Below, piece after piece: positions 1 through 9,356 of a stretch of 64,000 nt of DNA; position 1 is the stretch's first letter; the number at the start of each line of letters is the position of its first letter. The notes under the pieces are model-generated. The model was not told the origin of the DNA, made no database searches, and was given only the letters and a program-made list of their open reading frames with translations. Position numbers and translations under genes: made by a program. Source of the DNA: Granulicatella sp041433555 (GTDB taxonomy: Bacteria; Bacillota; Bacilli; Lactobacillales; Aerococcaceae); assembly GCF_041433555.1 (NCBI RefSeq), contig NZ_JAPWBR010000007.1, positions 11,640 to 75,639 of the forward strand, written 5' to 3'.

Positions 1-4
1 AATG

Positions 5-13
5 TGGTATAAT
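5..13 (+). promoter_or_regulatory. Extended -10 promoter element for the MFS transporter gene
   Basis: A TGG-TATAAT extended -10 element lies about 60 bases before the first gene. Any -35 element would fall outside the window, so only half of the promoter can be seen. Confidence 0.5.
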
Positions 14-73
14 GGGTGCATTATATTGCATTCTATTTTTATTTAAGAATATATGATTAAGGGAGATAACAGC

Positions 74-1351
74 ATGAAAGGATTGAAATCCTTAATATCG
101 AAACATTACACAAAAGAAGAATTCGCTTGGATTATGCAGGACTGGGCCAATTCAGTTTATTCTTTAATGATTACTACGGCCATTTTTCCGTTGTATTTTA
201 AAACCGTATCTTCTAATGCTGGCCTTAGTGCGGCTGATTCTACTGCATTTTTAGGATATGCAAACTCGATTGCGACATTTGCCGTTTCTATTATGGCGCC
301 GGTTCTTGGAGCTTTAGCGGATTATAAAGGTTATCGAAATCCGATGTTCACCTGGAGTACATTGCTTGGAGTATTTTCAGTTATTGGAATGATGTTTGCT
401 GAAACAGATCAATGGATTTTATTATTAGCATTGTATACTTTATCGGCAATCGGATATTCAGCTTCGAACATTTTCTATGATAGTTCGATTATGGATGTAA
501 CCACTTATGATCGTATGGATAGAATTTCCGCAGCTGGATACGGGTATGGATATATCGGAAGTGTATTCCCGTTTGTATTATTTATGATGATTATGCAGTT
601 TAGTGGATTGAATTCAAACGCAATCGTTATGGCTGGTTTCTTCATTACAGCCGCATGGTGGTTTATCTTTACGGTTCCGTACTGGTTGCATGTAACTCAA
701 AAATCATTTATTGAAAAACCCGAGAAACCTATTAAAGAAAGTTTCATGCGTTTATGGGGAACGATTAAACGTATTGGAGAACATAAACAAGTATTCTTAT
801 TCTTACTCGCTTATTTCTTCTACATCGACGGAGTAGGTACGATTATTAAAATGGCAACAGCAATCGGTTCGGATATGGGACTCGATAGCAATAGCTTAAT
901 TGTTATCTTATTAATTGTTCAAATCGTGGCGTTTCCATTTAGTTTACTTTATGGATACTTATCAAAACGCTTTGGTAACAAGAAAACATTATTCCTAGGA
1001 ATTGGTACGTATATTTTAATTTGTGTGATGGCTTTATGGTTAAATTCATACACAGATTTCCTTATCTTAGCGATTCTAATCGGTACTGCTCAAGGTGGGG
1101 TACAATCGCTCAGCCGATCATTATTCGGTCAATTGATTCCAGCCAACAGAGCAAATGAATTCTTTGGATTCTATAATATTTTTGGTAAATTCTCATCAAT
1201 TTTAGGAACTACATTACTTGGGATTACCGCTCAAATGACTGGTAATTCATTAGATGGTGTCTTCTCATTAATTATCTTGTTCGTAATTGGTTCAGTCTTA
1301 CTATTCTTCGTGAAGTTGCCAACTCAGAAAGGATTAGAAAATGAAGGTTAA
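74..1351 (+). CDS. MFS transporter, UMF1/Atg22-like family
   Basis: Predicted 425-residue inner-membrane transporter with about 12 hydrophobic segments. The N-terminal region, with the QDWANSVYS motif near residues 20-30, is typical of the UMF1/Atg22-like branch of the major facilitator superfamily (Bacillus YxiO type). The substrate cannot be read from the sequence. I chose the ATG at 74 because an AGGGAGAT Shine-Dalgarno sequence sits just before it; an in-frame ATG at 53 has none. The 3' end overlaps engB by 11 bases, so the two genes are probably cotranscribed and translationally coupled, although no functional link is known. Confidence 0.85.
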   Translation: MKGLKSLISKHYTKEEFAWIMQDWANSVYSLMITTAIFPLYFKTVSSNAGLSAADSTAFLGYANSIATFAVSIMAPVLGALADYKGYRNPMFTWSTLLGVFSVIGMMFAETDQWILLLALYTLSAIGYSASNIFYDSSIMDVTTYDRMDRISAAGYGYGYIGSVFPFVLFMMIMQFSGLNSNAIVMAGFFITAAWWFIFTVPYWLHVTQKSFIEKPEKPIKESFMRLWGTIKRIGEHKQVFLFLLAYFFYIDGVGTIIKMATAIGSDMGLDSNSLIVILLIVQIVAFPFSLLYGYLSKRFGNKKTLFLGIGTYILICVMALWLNSYTDFLILAILIGTAQGGVQSLSRSLFGQLIPANRANEFFGFYNIFGKFSSILGTTLLGITAQMTGNSLDGVFSLIILFVIGSVLLFFVKLPTQKGLENEG

Positions 1352-1928
1352 TAAAGCCGAATTTACAATTAGTGCTGTAGGACCAGCGCAATATCCTTCT
1401 GGAAACCTTCCAGAAATTGCATTATCAGGTCGTTCAAACGTTGGAAAATCATCTTTTATTAATAAGTTGATTCAACGTAAAAGCTTAGCACGTACCTCAA
1501 GTAAACCAGGTAAAACCCAAACATTGAACTTCTATCATATTAATGAACAGTTCTATTTCGTGGATGTACCAGGATATGGATATGCTAAAGTGTCTAAGAA
1601 GGAACGCGAAAAATGGGGGAAGATGATTGAGGAGTACATTACGACTCGCGAACCTCTTCGTTTAGTACTTATCTTAGTGGACTTTAGACATGAACCAAGT
1701 CAAGAAGATGTTCAAATGCGTGAATTTTTAGAGTATTACAATATTCCATATCGAATTGTGATGACGAAATGTGATAAGATTCCTCGTGGAAAATGGAATA
1801 AACATGTCAGCGTGATTCGAAAAGCATTTGGCAAACCACCAGAAGACTTATTCTTAACATTCTCATCTGAAACTGGTGAAGGAGTAGAGAAAGCTTGGGC
1901 GTGGATTGAAGAATTTATTGCCGACTAA
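1341..1928 (+). CDS. engB: Ribosome biogenesis GTPase EngB (YihA/YsxC)
   Basis: 195-residue TRAFAC-class GTPase needed for assembly of the large ribosomal subunit. The P-loop GRSNVGKS is at residues 30-37, the switch-II DVPGYG near 74-79 and the base-specificity TKCDK near 140. Length is normal for the family. It starts inside the end of the upstream transporter gene and is followed at once by a long hairpin. In many Firmicutes engB follows clpX; here its partner is an MFS transporter, so the neighbourhood is not the common one. Confidence 0.95.
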   Translation: MKVNKAEFTISAVGPAQYPSGNLPEIALSGRSNVGKSSFINKLIQRKSLARTSSKPGKTQTLNFYHINEQFYFVDVPGYGYAKVSKKEREKWGKMIEEYITTREPLRLVLILVDFRHEPSQEDVQMREFLEYYNIPYRIVMTKCDKIPRGKWNKHVSVIRKAFGKPPEDLFLTFSSETGEGVEKAWAWIEEFIAD

Positions 1929-1970
1929 AAAACAAGAGATACCGTATACGGTATCTCTTGTTTTGTTTAA
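1929..1970 (+). terminator. Terminator hairpin after engB (36-nt perfect palindrome)
   Basis: Positions 1929-1964 form a perfect 36-base palindrome (18-base arms) with core ATACCGTATACGGTAT, followed by a T-rich run. It begins right after the engB stop codon and would act as an intrinsic terminator. A near-identical core recurs at 46176-46191. Confidence 0.85.
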
Positions 1971-2013
1971 AAGAAAAAGAAGGTCACTTGTAAGGAAAAT
2001 AAAACTTGCTCCA

Positions 2014-2042
2014 TTGCATTAAATCGCGAATTATGATATATT
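2014..2042 (+). promoter_or_regulatory. Promoter for dnaG-rpoD
   Basis: The -35 TTGCAT (2014-2019) and the -10 TATATT (2037-2042) are 17 bases apart, and a TGA extended -10 precedes the -10. This fits the vegetative sigma factor encoded by the second gene of the same operon. Confidence 0.6.
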
Positions 2043-2085
2043 ATATGCTGTATCATTAGGCGTAGTGTATGGAGGGAGTTTTTTT

Positions 2086-3918
2086 ATGAGTCAACGATTA
2101 TCAAAAGAAACGATTCAAAGTATACAATCGCAAGTGAATATTCTCGATATTGTAGGGCAGTTTGTCCAATTGAGAAAGCAAGGAAAGAGTCTTTTTGGCC
2201 GTTGTCCTTTCCATGATGAAAGAACACCTTCATTTACCGTCACAGAAGAAAAACAGTTATTTCACTGTTTTAGTTGTGGACGCGGTGGAAATGTTTTTAA
2301 CTTCATGCAGGAATTGGAAAGTTTATCTTTCCCAGAATCGGTTGTTAGGGTAGCAGAACTTGCACATATTCCTCTCGATGTAGAAATTCCTTCTAGTCAA
2401 CAAGCAATTCCTCAAAAAGAGAGAAAGTTGTTTGCGGCACATGAAAAAGCGAGTGAGTTTTACTCGCACGTCTTATTTAATACAAAAGGTGGACAAGAAG
2501 CACTTCATTACTTAACTGATCGTGGTTATACGATTGATACGTTAAAAGAATTTGGATTTGGGTTCTCGTTAAAAGACCGCACGCAGCTGACACAGCTCTT
2601 ACAAGATTTAGAGCTAACAGAACAAGAAATGGAAGCGACAGGTCTATTCGTTGAAAGTCAAACTGGATTCTTTGATCGTTTTAATCAGCGGATTATGATT
2701 CCTCTTCGTAATGAACATGGGCAAATTGTCGGATTTTCTGGACGCGTGTTGCCAGGTTATTCGGATGAGTTCGCTTCTCAGGCTAAATATTTAAATAGTC
2801 CTGAAACACCGCTCTTTGCGAAAAGAAACTTCTTATTTAACTTTGATTTAGCAAAGAAGAATATTCGTAAAGAAAATAAAGTTATCCTTTTTGAAGGATA
2901 TATGGATGTTATTTCTGCTTGGCAAGCGGGAGTTCAACTAGGAGTAGCTTCAATGGGAACGTCTCTAACACCAGAGCAAATTCAAAAGCTTCGTCATGTG
3001 ACGGATACGATTTTGATTGCTTATGATGGTGATAGAGCAGGTTTGGAGGCAACAAACCGAGCGATTGAAATGATTCAATCCACGAATGCTTTTAGTATCG
3101 GGATTATTCCGTTTGATAATGGTCTAGATCCGGATGAATTTATCAAGCAACGTGGTTCCCAGGCGTTTATCGATTTAGTTGAACACGGGCAAGAAACCAT
3201 CTATCAATTTAAAAAGAGATTCCTTTCTAAGAAATATCAACTGCAAGTTGAGAGTCAAAAGATTCAGTATATCGAAGAGATGATTATTGAACTGGCGAAG
3301 CTCACAAATGATGTTGAAAAGAATCTTGCGATGAAGTCTCTTGCAGATGAGTTTAATCTTGATTACACAACGATTCAAAATCAAGTGAAACAAAAGCAAG
3401 TTCAAACTTCACAGAATTTCCAAGCGCCACCTATATCAAGTGTGAAAACGCAACAAGTGCCTGTCGTGAACAGACCGTTTATTAAAAATGAAGGTATTCA
3501 AAGGCATTTAATTTACCGCTTGATGCATCATAATGAAGCTTGGACATATCTGAATCGTATTAATCCAGAATTTTCTTTTCCAGACGCATTATATGAGCAA
3601 TTATATTTACACATTCAGGCGTTTAGAAATGAAGAAGAGGAATTTGATGTTCAAGAATTTATGTTGTTTTTAAACGATAAAGATTTAATGAACAGAAATC
3701 TGGTATCTGAAATCGAACTAGGTCAGTTTCCTCCAGAATGTACGGAACAAGAGATTCAAGATTTAGTATATGTACTTTCACAAAAGAATACTCTGAAAGA
3801 GCAGTTAGCACAAAAAAAGGAAGAGTTGAATCGAGCTGCTCTTGTGAACGATGATGAAACCAGAAAGAAATTGATGGTCGAAATCATGGAGATTCAACGA
3901 CAATTAAGGAAAAGATAG
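2086..3918 (+). CDS. dnaG: DNA primase DnaG
   Basis: 610-residue primase that makes RNA primers at the replication fork. The N-terminal CHC2 zinc ribbon has ligands C40, H43, C61 and C64. The TOPRIM catalytic core follows, with the EGYMDV acidic motif near residue 267 and YDGD near 313. The C-terminal part, after about residue 430, is the variable helicase-binding region. I placed the start at 2086 because GGAGGG at 2071-2076 is correctly spaced; the in-frame ATG at 2065 lies upstream of that site. It is followed by rpoD after 16 bases, the conserved dnaG-sigA macromolecular-synthesis arrangement. Confidence 0.97.
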   Translation: MSQRLSKETIQSIQSQVNILDIVGQFVQLRKQGKSLFGRCPFHDERTPSFTVTEEKQLFHCFSCGRGGNVFNFMQELESLSFPESVVRVAELAHIPLDVEIPSSQQAIPQKERKLFAAHEKASEFYSHVLFNTKGGQEALHYLTDRGYTIDTLKEFGFGFSLKDRTQLTQLLQDLELTEQEMEATGLFVESQTGFFDRFNQRIMIPLRNEHGQIVGFSGRVLPGYSDEFASQAKYLNSPETPLFAKRNFLFNFDLAKKNIRKENKVILFEGYMDVISAWQAGVQLGVASMGTSLTPEQIQKLRHVTDTILIAYDGDRAGLEATNRAIEMIQSTNAFSIGIIPFDNGLDPDEFIKQRGSQAFIDLVEHGQETIYQFKKRFLSKKYQLQVESQKIQYIEEMIIELAKLTNDVEKNLAMKSLADEFNLDYTTIQNQVKQKQVQTSQNFQAPPISSVKTQQVPVVNRPFIKNEGIQRHLIYRLMHHNEAWTYLNRINPEFSFPDALYEQLYLHIQAFRNEEEEFDVQEFMLFLNDKDLMNRNLVSEIELGQFPPECTEQEIQDLVYVLSQKNTLKEQLAQKKEELNRAALVNDDETRKKLMVEIMEIQRQLRKR

Positions 3919-3934
3919 AATGGAGGAATGGTGA

Positions 3935-5059
3935 ATGACAGTTCAAAAAAATGAAAAAGGTCAAACACTGAATGAAGCAACTTCAACGCTTCTTGCAGAA
4001 CGAAAATTATTCGGTCAAATTTTATACGATGATTTATCTGCGCAAATCGCAATCCCATTTGAGTTGGATGCGGAAGGAATGGATAAATTAATTCAAAAGT
4101 TTGAGGATGCAGGGGTTAGTGTTGTAGATGCTAACGGTGAACCAACAAGCCAACAATTGTCAGCAGAAAGCCAACGTGAAGCTGAAACTGGCGTTGTTGA
4201 AGATGATACTGCCTTATCTTCAAATACGAAGATTAATGACTCCGTTCGTATGTATTTGAAAGAAATCGGACGAGTTCCACTTCTTAGCGCGGATGAAGAA
4301 GTTGCATTAGCGCTCCGTATCCAAGAAGGCGATACAGAAGCTAAACAAGAGTTAGCGGAAGCCAACCTTCGTTTAGTAGTATCAATTGCAAAACGTTATG
4401 TAGGACGTGGAATGCAATTCTTGGACTTAATCCAAGAAGGAAACATGGGCTTAATGAAAGCCGTTGAGAAATTTGACCATACAAAAGGGTTCAAATTCTC
4501 AACTTATGCAACATGGTGGATTCGTCAAGCAATCACTCGTGCCATTGCAGACCAAGCGCGTACAATTCGTATTCCAGTACATATGGTTGAAACAATCAAC
4601 AAATTAGTACGTGTTCAAAGACAACTATTACAAGATTTAGGACGCGAACCTACACCGGAAGAAATCGGTGCAGAAATGGATTTACCAACTGAAAAAGTTC
4701 GTGAAATTCTAAAGATCGCTCAAGAACCTGTATCTCTTGAAACGCCAATTGGGGAAGAGGACGATTCACATTTAGGTGATTTCATTGAAGATGACAATGC
4801 AACAAGTCCAGCTGATCATACAGCATATGCATTGTTGAAAGAACAACTAGATGAAGTTCTTGAACAATTAACTGACCGTGAAGAAAACGTACTTCGTTTA
4901 CGTTTTGGTCTTGATAAAAACGGAGAAATCCGTACATTAGAACAAGTAGGGCAAGTATTCGGGGTAACTCGTGAACGTATTCGTCAAATTGAAGCGAAAG
5001 CATTACGTAAATTACGCCATCCAAGCCGTTCTAAACAATTAAAAGACTTCTTAGATTAA
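3935..5059 (+). CDS. rpoD: Principal RNA polymerase sigma factor SigA (RpoD)
   Basis: 374-residue group 1 sigma-70 factor. Region 1.2/2.1 begins near residue 103 (DSVRMYLKEIGR), followed by region 2 with core-binding GNMGLMKAVEKFD and the -10-recognition stretch FSTYATWWIRQAITRAI, region 3, and region 4 with the helix-turn-helix at the C terminus (LEQVGQVFGVTRERIRQIE). It directs most transcription in the cell. The gene has an AGGAGG-like ribosome binding site and is cotranscribed with dnaG. A strong terminator follows. Confidence 0.98.
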   Translation: MTVQKNEKGQTLNEATSTLLAERKLFGQILYDDLSAQIAIPFELDAEGMDKLIQKFEDAGVSVVDANGEPTSQQLSAESQREAETGVVEDDTALSSNTKINDSVRMYLKEIGRVPLLSADEEVALALRIQEGDTEAKQELAEANLRLVVSIAKRYVGRGMQFLDLIQEGNMGLMKAVEKFDHTKGFKFSTYATWWIRQAITRAIADQARTIRIPVHMVETINKLVRVQRQLLQDLGREPTPEEIGAEMDLPTEKVREILKIAQEPVSLETPIGEEDDSHLGDFIEDDNATSPADHTAYALLKEQLDEVLEQLTDREENVLRLRFGLDKNGEIRTLEQVGQVFGVTRERIRQIEAKALRKLRHPSRSKQLKDFLD

Positions 5060-5068
5060 GAAATTAGT

Positions 5069-5100
5069 AAAAGAAGCAATCCTTAGGGGTTGCTTCTTTT
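5069..5100 (+). terminator. Intrinsic terminator of dnaG-rpoD
   Basis: An AAAAGAAGCAA stem pairs with TTGCTTCTTTT around a short loop, ending in T residues, ten bases after the rpoD stop. Confidence 0.9.
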
Positions 5101-5123
5101 GGTTCTATAATTATCTGAAAAGA

Positions 5124-5155
5124 AAAGAGGTGTACCGCATTGCGGTACACCTCTT
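5124..5155 (-). terminator. Intrinsic terminator of rpoY-rnjA
   Basis: A 15-base-pair hairpin with core GTACCGCA/TGCGGTAC lies just past the rnjA stop. Read on the minus strand it is followed by a T-rich tail. Confidence 0.85.
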
Positions 5156-5162
5156 TGTTATT

Positions 5163-6860
5163 TTATTCTAAAGTATCTGCTTCAGTAACTCCTAAAATTA
5201 CTGGAAGAATCATTGGATGACGCTCGGTTTTCTTGAATAGGAATGGTCCTAAGACATCCGTAATTTTGTTACGTAATACGCGTTCGTTTAAGACTTCTTC
5301 AGAATCTGCTAAAAGTTCTTCAAGTTCATCACGAAGAATAGCTTGTGCTTCGTTTAGAAGTTGTCCGGATTCTTTCATGTAGATAAATCCACGAGAGAGC
5401 ATATCTGGACCTGCAACCAACTCACGGTTTTCGTAATCGACAGTAGCCACACAGATGACTAAACCATCTTGAGAGAGTGTCTTACGATCACGAAGAACGA
5501 TGTTTCCGATATCTCCGATACCATTTCCGTCGACATATACATCACCTGCAAAGAAGTGACCAGCTCTACGTGCAGAGTCAGCAGTAACGGCAAGAACATC
5601 ACCATTACTCAAGATAAATGAGTTTTCTTTTGGAATTCCCACTTGAGTCGCAAGGTTTGCTTGAATCTTCTGCATACGATATTCACCGTGAACCGGAACG
5701 AAGTATTTAGGCTTCATTAAGCGAAGCATTAATTTTTGTTCTTCTTGAGAACCGTGTCCAGATGTGTGAATATTATTGACTTTACCATGAATAACTTCAG
5801 CACCAGCTTCTGAAAGAAGGTTGATAACGCGATTAACGCTTGAAGTATTTCCTGGAATTGGTGAACTAGAGAAGATAACTGTGTCACCAGGTTGAATTGA
5901 GATTTGGCGGTGAGTCCCATTTGCGATACGACTTAGTGCCGCCATTGGTTCCCCTTGAGAACCTGTACATAAAATAATGACTTTCTCAGAAGGGTATTGG
6001 TTAATTTCACGGCCATCGATAAAAGTATCATCTGGAGCCTTGATATATCCTAATTCACGAGCAGTGCGGAAGCTGGCTTCCATACTACGTCCAAATACAG
6101 CTAATTTACGACCAGTTGCTACAGCCACATCTGTTACTTGTTTTAGACGAGAAACGTTTGATGCGAATGTCGCAAAAATGATACGTCCATCCACGCGTTG
6201 GATAATTTCTTTAATCGATTTTCCAACGACTTGTTCTGATTGAGTAAATCCAGGAACTTCAGAGTTTGTACTGTCTCCTAAAAGAACAAGAACGCCTTCT
6301 GAACCAATTTGTGCCATACGGTGAAGGTTTGCAGGTTCTCCAACTGGAGTAAAGTCAAACTTATAGTCACCTGTAAACACGATATTTCCTGGAGGAGTTT
6401 TAATCACAATCCCGAATGCATCTGGAATAGAGTGGGTTGTGCGATAGAAACTCACTTGTGTTTTACGGAATTTAATGACGCTGTCTTCATCAATTTCGTG
6501 AAGAATCGCATCTCTTAAAAGACCATGTTCTTCTAATTTATTTCGAATTAAAGACATCGCAAGTTTCGTTGCGTAAATTGGGATGTTCGCTTGTTTAATT
6601 AAGAAAGGAATCCCACCAATATGGTCTTCGTGTCCATGCGAAATAAATAGACCTTTTACTTTATTAATATTTTGAACGATATAACTGTAATCGGGAATCA
6701 CATAATCGATTCCTAGTAAATCATCCTCAGGGAATTTAATACCGGCATCCAAAATGATGAGCTCATCTTGGAATTGAATGCCATATGTGTTTTTACCGAT
6801 TTCACCTAAACCGCCAAAAGCAAATACGCCCGTTTCGTTATTTTTAATATTTGGTTTCAT
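5163..6860 (-). CDS. rnjA: Ribonuclease J1
   Basis: 565-residue metallo-beta-lactamase/beta-CASP ribonuclease with 5'-to-3' exonuclease and endonuclease activity in mRNA decay and rRNA maturation. The zinc-binding signature HGHEDH is at residues 75-80; the further ligands HSIPDAFG and GDYKFD follow, and the beta-CASP motif lies near HTSGHG. Length is close to Bacillus RnjA. The gene begins one base after the rpoY stop with only a weak ribosome binding site, so translation is probably coupled to rpoY. Confidence 0.96.
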   Translation of the reverse strand: MKPNIKNNETGVFAFGGLGEIGKNTYGIQFQDELIILDAGIKFPEDDLLGIDYVIPDYSYIVQNINKVKGLFISHGHEDHIGGIPFLIKQANIPIYATKLAMSLIRNKLEEHGLLRDAILHEIDEDSVIKFRKTQVSFYRTTHSIPDAFGIVIKTPPGNIVFTGDYKFDFTPVGEPANLHRMAQIGSEGVLVLLGDSTNSEVPGFTQSEQVVGKSIKEIIQRVDGRIIFATFASNVSRLKQVTDVAVATGRKLAVFGRSMEASFRTARELGYIKAPDDTFIDGREINQYPSEKVIILCTGSQGEPMAALSRIANGTHRQISIQPGDTVIFSSSPIPGNTSSVNRVINLLSEAGAEVIHGKVNNIHTSGHGSQEEQKLMLRLMKPKYFVPVHGEYRMQKIQANLATQVGIPKENSFILSNGDVLAVTADSARRAGHFFAGDVYVDGNGIGDIGNIVLRDRKTLSQDGLVICVATVDYENRELVAGPDMLSRGFIYMKESGQLLNEAQAILRDELEELLADSEEVLNERVLRNKITDVLGPFLFKKTERHPMILPVILGVTEADTLE

Positions 6861-6861
6861 A

Positions 6862-7077
6862 TTACTTGAACACCGTTAATTTAAATTCAGGGTTTTGTTT
6901 TTCGTAAGCTAAGTGTTTTTCATCTAGCTCTTGGATAAACTCAACGTTGTATTCAGTGTTTTCATCTACAAGGCGGCGGGCTTCTACCTTGTCACTAGCT
7001 TCGATATATAAAGCTTCTGTATTCTCACGACGTGGAGCTTCCGTTTTAGTTGGTTGGTAAGTAATTTTAAAAATCAT
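6862..7077 (-). CDS. rpoY: RNA polymerase epsilon subunit RpoY
   Basis: 71-residue small protein of the Firmicutes-specific RpoY (YkzG, DUF1447) family, an accessory subunit of RNA polymerase. The family is recognised from the N-terminal MIFKITYQ strand, the charged central region (EASDKVEARRLVDENTEYNVEFIQEL) and its position immediately before rnjA, which is the conserved order in Bacillus and lactic acid bacteria. A strong AAAGGAGTA ribosome binding site precedes the ATG. Confidence 0.93.
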   Translation of the reverse strand: MIFKITYQPTKTEAPRRENTEALYIEASDKVEARRLVDENTEYNVEFIQELDEKHLAYEKQNPEFKLTVFK

Positions 7078-7118
7078 GTATGTACTCCTTTAAATTTTTT
7101 TCATAATGTTTCTATCAT

Positions 7119-7147
7119 ATTTTATCATAGAATGCTTATTTTTTCAT
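7119..7147 (-). promoter_or_regulatory. Promoter for rpoY-rnjA
   Basis: On the minus strand, a -35-like ATGAAA (7142-7147) and a TGA-TAAAAT extended -10 (7119-7124) are separated by 17 bases. They lie about 45 bases before the rpoY start. Confidence 0.5.
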
Positions 7148-7151
7148 AATC

Positions 7152-7859
7152 TTAAAGGCTGAAGAGAGCCTCTTTTTCCAATTTTTCAAGCAAATCTTTT
7201 GGACTTGAGATTGGTTTTGGAGTCAAAGTAGAATCTTCTTCTCCAAATTTGAAATAAATCGTATTCCAATTTCTGTGTTTTGCACCTTCAATATCATTTA
7301 CTAGGTCATCGCCAATCATCCAGAAGTCATTTTTGCTCACATCTAGAAAAAGTCGTTCCACATTCATAAATGCCTCAGCTTGTGGTTTAGGAACACCTGT
7401 CGTCTCAGAAATGAAGATTCTTGAAGCGTCGAACCACTTTGCTAATCCAAGAGATGTAATTTTCTTTGACTGATGACTCGTTGGACCATTTGTAAGAAGA
7501 ACAAGAGTAGAGTAGTTTGATACTTTGTCAAAAAAGTGATACCAGTCTTTATCTAATTCGATATGATCCATCACATATTGATAGGTTTCCTTAAAACGAG
7601 TGACAGATTTTCTTGAAGAATCTAAACCAAGTTCAGTAAGAGCAGATTCAATTCTAAAAAAATGACTCTCTTCTAAAGTCATTTTTTCTTTTACGAAAAA
7701 ATGAAAAGCAATATCACTATTTCGTTGGTATATTTTATAAGTATTATTAGTGATATGAAATGTTGGATAGCATTTCTTTAAGGCGGTCAAGAAGACTTGC
7801 TGTTTAGAGTAGAGTGTATCATCTAAATCGAAGACTAAAATGGGTGTCTTATTCGCCAA
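7152..7859 (-). CDS. HAD-superfamily hydrolase, YjjG-like
   Basis: 235-residue haloacid-dehalogenase-fold hydrolase, probably a phosphatase. Motif I is FDLDDTLY near the N terminus, motif II is LLTNGPT, motif III contains the conserved lysine in GVPKP, and motif IV is MIGDDLVNDI. YjjG-type relatives dephosphorylate pyrimidine nucleotides, but substrate assignment here is inference. I propose a TTG start at 7859 because AAAGGAG lies 9 bases before it; that site is embedded in the end of def. An in-frame ATG at 7913 has no ribosome binding site. With the TTG start the gene overlaps def by 11 bases. Confidence 0.8.
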   Translation of the reverse strand: MANKTPILVFDLDDTLYSKQQVFLTALKKCYPTFHITNNTYKIYQRNSDIAFHFFVKEKMTLEESHFFRIESALTELGLDSSRKSVTRFKETYQYVMDHIELDKDWYHFFDKVSNYSTLVLLTNGPTSHQSKKITSLGLAKWFDASRIFISETTGVPKPQAEAFMNVERLFLDVSKNDFWMIGDDLVNDIEGAKHRNWNTIYFKFGEEDSTLTPKPISSPKDLLEKLEKEALFSL

Positions 7860-8409
7860 TGACAACCGCTCCTTTAGGGATATACATTGGTTGTGTTTTA
7901 TTGATGTGATCATAGAACATCACACCGTTTAAATGGTCGATTTCATGTTGAACAACGATGGCTTCGTAGTCTGTTAATGTACGTACGAATTCGTCTCCGT
8001 TCACATCTTGATATTTGACAGTTACACGTTCAGAACGAAGAACAATCCCAGGAACGTCACGTTCAACTGAAAGGCAACCTTCACCTTCTTTTAGGCAGGC
8101 TTTTTTCACTGATTCACGCATGACGCGAGGATTAATCCATACTTCGTTTAAGATTGGTTCTTCATCTTCAAAACCTGGAACGAGAAGAGCAATCATTTGA
8201 ATGGATTTACCAAGTTGAGGTGCAGCGAGACCAACACCTGCACGTAATTCATATTTTTCAGCAATTTCTGGGTTTTGACTATTATGTAAGAACTCTAACA
8301 TTTCTTTAGCAAGTTCTTGTTGTTCTTCTGTTAGTGGGAAAGTTAGCTTTTCAGCACGTTTTCTGAGTGCAGGATGTCCCTCTAACACGATATCTTTCAT
8401 TGTAATCAT
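7849..8409 (-). CDS. def: Peptide deformylase
   Basis: 186-residue metalloenzyme that removes the N-formyl group from new polypeptides. The three signature motifs are present in order: GVGLAAPQ, EGCLSV with the metal-binding cysteine, and QHEIDHLNG with the two histidines and catalytic glutamate. Length and an insertion between motifs 1 and 2 fit the type 2 deformylases of Gram-positive bacteria. AAAGGAG precedes the ATG. The downstream HAD gene overlaps its end. Confidence 0.96.
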   Translation of the reverse strand: MITMKDIVLEGHPALRKRAEKLTFPLTEEQQELAKEMLEFLHNSQNPEIAEKYELRAGVGLAAPQLGKSIQMIALLVPGFEDEEPILNEVWINPRVMRESVKKACLKEGEGCLSVERDVPGIVLRSERVTVKYQDVNGDEFVRTLTDYEAIVVQHEIDHLNGVMFYDHINKTQPMYIPKGAVVIGE

Positions 8410-8541
8410 GGTTAACTCCTTTACTGGTTCATAAATCTGTTTCTAAGTATACCATTTTTCGCCCTAGAAACCAATCAGGGCCTTTGTTTTTGTAATTTTT
8501 TCATAAGGAAAAAGAGAATACTATAAATGACTTTAAACTTC

Positions 8542-8550
8542 TGTTACAAT
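8542..8550 (+). promoter_or_regulatory. Extended -10 promoter for uppS operon
   Basis: TGT-TACAAT lies 33 bases upstream of the uppS start. No good -35 element is visible at the usual distance, which is common for extended -10 promoters. Confidence 0.45.
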
Positions 8551-8582
8551 AGAAAGGAAATACGTGTAAAGGAATGGGTAAT

Positions 8583-9356
8583 ATGCTTTTTTGGAAGAAA
8601 CAATCAAAACCACAAGAAACAACAGAATCTGTTTCAATTGATCGAGAGAATATCCCACAACATATTGCTGTGATTATGGACGGTAATGGTCGCTGGGCAA
8701 AGAAGCGCAATCTTCCTAGAATTGCGGGACATAAAGAAGGAATGAGTACGGTAAAACGAATCGCAATTGCTGCTGATGAATTAGGAGTAAAGGCGATGAC
8801 CTTATATGCATTTAGTACTGAAAACTGGAAACGTCCAACAGAAGAAGTAAGTTTCTTAATGAAACTACCAGGAGATTTCTTTGGAACGTTTATGCCTGAA
8901 CTTCAAGAAAGAAATATGAAAATCCAACTAATTGGATTTGTTGATGAATTACCTGAATCAACAAAAAAAGTAGTGTTAAAAGCCGTTGAAGATACAAAAG
9001 AGAATACTGGAATGGTTCTAACTTTTGCTCTCAATTATGGCTCACGTGCTGAAATCATCGAAGCAACGAAAGCTTTAGCAAACGAGGTTAAATCTGGAAA
9101 AATCTCAGTAGAAGATATTAATGACGAGGCTTTTGCTCGCAAATTACAAACGAGTTTCCTAGGAGAGTTACAAGATCCAGATTTAATGATTCGTACAAGC
9201 GGAGAAGTGCGATTGAGTAATTTCTTATTGTGGCAATTGGCGTATAGCGAATATTACTTTACAGATATTTTCTGGCCAGATTTTTCAGAAGAAGATTTAC
9301 ATAAAGCGATTCTAACTTATCAAGGAAGACATCGTCGTTATGGAGGTCTTGCATAG
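8583..9356 (+). CDS. uppS: Undecaprenyl pyrophosphate synthase (isoprenyl transferase)
   Basis: 257-residue cis-prenyltransferase that adds isopentenyl units to farnesyl diphosphate to make the C55 lipid carrier for wall synthesis. The HIAVIMDGNGRWAKKR substrate-binding motif, GHKEG, FSTENWKRP and the C-terminal RTSGEVRLSNFLLWQ are all seen. The ATG at 8583 has AAAGGA 9 bases before it; the ATG at 8574 is too close to that site to be used. Its stop codon directly abuts the cdsA start, indicating tight coupling. Unlike in Bacillus, frr does not precede it here; frr lies about 45 kb away. Confidence 0.96.
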   Translation: MLFWKKQSKPQETTESVSIDRENIPQHIAVIMDGNGRWAKKRNLPRIAGHKEGMSTVKRIAIAADELGVKAMTLYAFSTENWKRPTEEVSFLMKLPGDFFGTFMPELQERNMKIQLIGFVDELPESTKKVVLKAVEDTKENTGMVLTFALNYGSRAEIIEATKALANEVKSGKISVEDINDEAFARKLQTSFLGELQDPDLMIRTSGEVRLSNFLLWQLAYSEYYFTDIFWPDFSEEDLHKAILTYQGRHRRYGGLA

